A stretch of 6,531 bases of DNA from Actinomycetota bacterium. Its GTDB lineage: Bacteria; Actinomycetota; Acidimicrobiia; Actinomarinales; Actinomarinaceae. A program made the position numbers and the translations under genes. Positions 5,627-6,531 of this stretch are shown here, one piece after another. The stretch lies in contig PBPX01000036.1 of assembly GCA_002724835.1 (NCBI GenBank), forward strand, positions 5,104 to 11,634, read 5' to 3'. Every line of letters starts with the position of its first letter. The stretch's first letter is position 1. The notes beneath the pieces were generated by a model. The model did not search any database. It saw nothing but the letters and a program-made list of their open reading frames with translations, and had not been told where the DNA came from.

Positions 5627-6171
5627 TATGCTCCACCTCCTTGGCGTGATTTCCACATCATGCTAAAGATGATGTCTGTCACAATACCTCGAATTAAGAT
5701 AACAACCAATCCAGCAAGAAGATATCTTACTGCTAAAGCTGTCACCATATCTGGTGCAACTATTTCAACGCCAGCCGCGATTCCAAGCCAAACAAACAAC
5801 TCACCACCATTTGCATGTGGGAATATGCCTGTGATTGGATGCACAAAGCTAACAGCTGCATCATAGAACGCTGGTTTGTTTTTTTCTGGTAAGAATGTTC
5901 CAAATGTATAGCAAACAGGATTAGTAAGCATAAATACTGCAACAAAGGCTAGCAAAGTATAACGTACTGGAACGTACATCCATCCTTCTTGCGAAGCCCA
6001 TTTCGCAAAACCTTCAACCCTTTCTTCACCTATGAATTTAACGACAGCATTAACTGCTGTTAAAAACACAACTACAATTGGGATAATACCTGTGGTGAAC
6101 CCTACAAAAACATCTGCAGCGGTTCTAAACACTTGTATAAACGCTTCGGCACCAGCCACTAAAGCATCCAT
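5626..6171 (-). CDS. srlA: PTS glucitol/sorbitol-type EIIC component (SrlA-like)
   Basis: A 181-residue integral membrane protein, near the usual length of E. coli SrlA (about 187). Matching segments are AEAFIQVFRTAADVFVGFTTGIIP (8-31), NAVVKFIGEERVEGFA (41-56), NPVCYTFGTFLPEKNKPAFYDAA (84-106) and GIFPHANGGELFVWLGIAAG (115-134). Membrane segments lie about 22-47, 70-91, 124-145 and 148-170. It is one of the two IIC halves that import the polyol. ATG at 6171 lies 3 nt after the GutM-like stop, and its Shine-Dalgarno AAAGGAT overlaps that stop codon. Its own stop overlaps the start of the next IIC gene. Confidence 0.94.
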   Translation of the reverse strand: MDALVAGAEAFIQVFRTAADVFVGFTTGIIPIVVVFLTAVNAVVKFIGEERVEGFAKWASQEGWMYVPVRYTLLAFVAVFMLTNPVCYTFGTFLPEKNKPAFYDAAVSFVHPITGIFPHANGGELFVWLGIAAGVEIVAPDMVTALAVRYLLAGLVVILIRGIVTDIIFSMMWKSRQGGGA

Positions 6172-6174
6172 AGT

Positions 6175-6531
6175 TTATCCTTTCTCTACTGAACTACTCT
6201 TTTTTTCATTATCAATTTTATTAATTAATGCTTCAACAGCCATCTTGGCTGCATCATAGAGTGGTTCTTGATTATCTGAATCTTTAATTTCAGATAAAGT
6301 TTTTCCGATAAGTGTTGATTCTTTTTTCCCTTTAGCAAATACAGTTGTACCTTCTAAAGTTACTGCATCAACAATTATTGAATCTTGATTGGCAGATACT
6401 GCTACGTAGATTTTTTTTCTGCCCCATTTTGGTTGATTAACACCAATAGATACAGTTAATCCTGGTCCCTTAAGTTCATTTACAATATTTAAGAAACTAG
6501 TAGCCTGTTCTTTGGCAAGACGCATTTGTAA
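6175..6531 (-). CDS. gutM: GutM/SrlM-like protein of the glucitol operon, 5' end outside the window
   Basis: The reading frame is open to the window edge, so the start seen at 6525 (ATG) is probably an internal methionine. GutM proteins begin with a short hydrophobic segment of about 15-20 residues, which is missing here and would lie beyond 6531. The visible part matches GutM in layout: LQMRLAKEQ after the missing membrane helix, GPGLTVSIGVNQPKWGRKKIYVAVS, then VDAVTLEGTTVFAKGKKESTLIGKTLSEI, which aligns with the TDTLFMKGLTVFARPQKI region of E. coli GutM. In E. coli GutM activates the glucitol operon. A membrane-anchored relative beside the transporter suggests a regulatory or accessory role. 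It is 3 nt from srlA, in the same operon. Confidence 0.82.
   Translation of the reverse strand, partial: LQMRLAKEQATSFLNIVNELKGPGLTVSIGVNQPKWGRKKIYVAVSANQDSIIVDAVTLEGTTVFAKGKKESTLIGKTLSEIKDSDNQEPLYDAAKMAVEALINKIDNEKKSSSVEKG

Noticed and set aside
5627..5656. ATG at 5656 as start of the second IIC gene
   Set aside because: The ATG at 5626 has a near-perfect AAGGAGGTG site and a one-base overlap with the srlA stop, and the extra ten residues match nothing in SrlE.
5397..6259. Several plus-strand open frames opposite the PTS IIC genes, and a minus-strand frame at 5760-5945
   Set aside because: All are out-of-frame shadows of strongly conserved membrane protein genes.

Overview
The window comes from an AT-rich bacterium. 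It carries polyol-type PTS genes with clear Shine-Dalgarno sites, compact minus-strand gene packing and proteobacterial/Firmicute-like protein families. The taxon cannot be fixed from the sequence. A low-GC Gram-negative (possibly marine) proteobacterium is my weak guess, and a low-GC Firmicute is not excluded.

Layout, right to left because nearly everything is on the minus strand. Positions 6531-830 hold one tightly packed gene string of nine genes: a GutM/SrlM-like protein (5' end outside the window), glucitol-family PTS IIC (SrlA-like), a second IIC piece (the C-terminal half of SrlE as its own gene), IIB (the N-terminal half of SrlE as its own gene), IIA (SrlB-like), a DRL-like (DXR-like) NAD(P)-dependent oxidoreductase with a C-terminal SAF-like region, acetoin-dehydrogenase-type E1 alpha and E1 beta, and a free-standing 90-residue lipoyl-domain protein. 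All junctions are overlapping or 0-3 nt apart, except a 74-nt gap between IIC and IIB that holds a perfect 13-bp hairpin. Convergent to this string is one plus-strand orphan gene (428-823) for a small, probably exported, four-cysteine protein. At the left edge, on the minus strand, is the 5' end of a mannitol PTS gene (mtlA). Its upstream region has a TATAAT box, an 18-bp palindrome that could be an operator, and a 19-bp-arm inverted repeat with terminator character.

How the genes may work together (inference). The PTS would import a polyol and phosphorylate it at a primary hydroxyl. No ordinary polyol-phosphate dehydrogenase (srlD/mtlD type) is in the window. In its place is a relative of DRL, the Brucella-type enzyme that interconverts 1-deoxy-D-xylulose 5-phosphate (DXP) and 2-C-methyl-D-erythritol 4-phosphate (MEP). 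DXP is chemically an acyloin, and the next genes encode an acyloin-cleaving E1 of acetoin-dehydrogenase type plus its own lipoyl carrier. This suggests a catabolic route: methylerythritol-like branched polyol -> MEP -> DXP -> glyceraldehyde 3-phosphate + acetyl-lipoyl (-> acetyl-CoA). That would be an isoprenoid-pathway step run backwards for carbon gain. I know of no description of such an operon. The substrate is not proven by the sequence, and other deoxyketose or branched polyol substrates remain possible.
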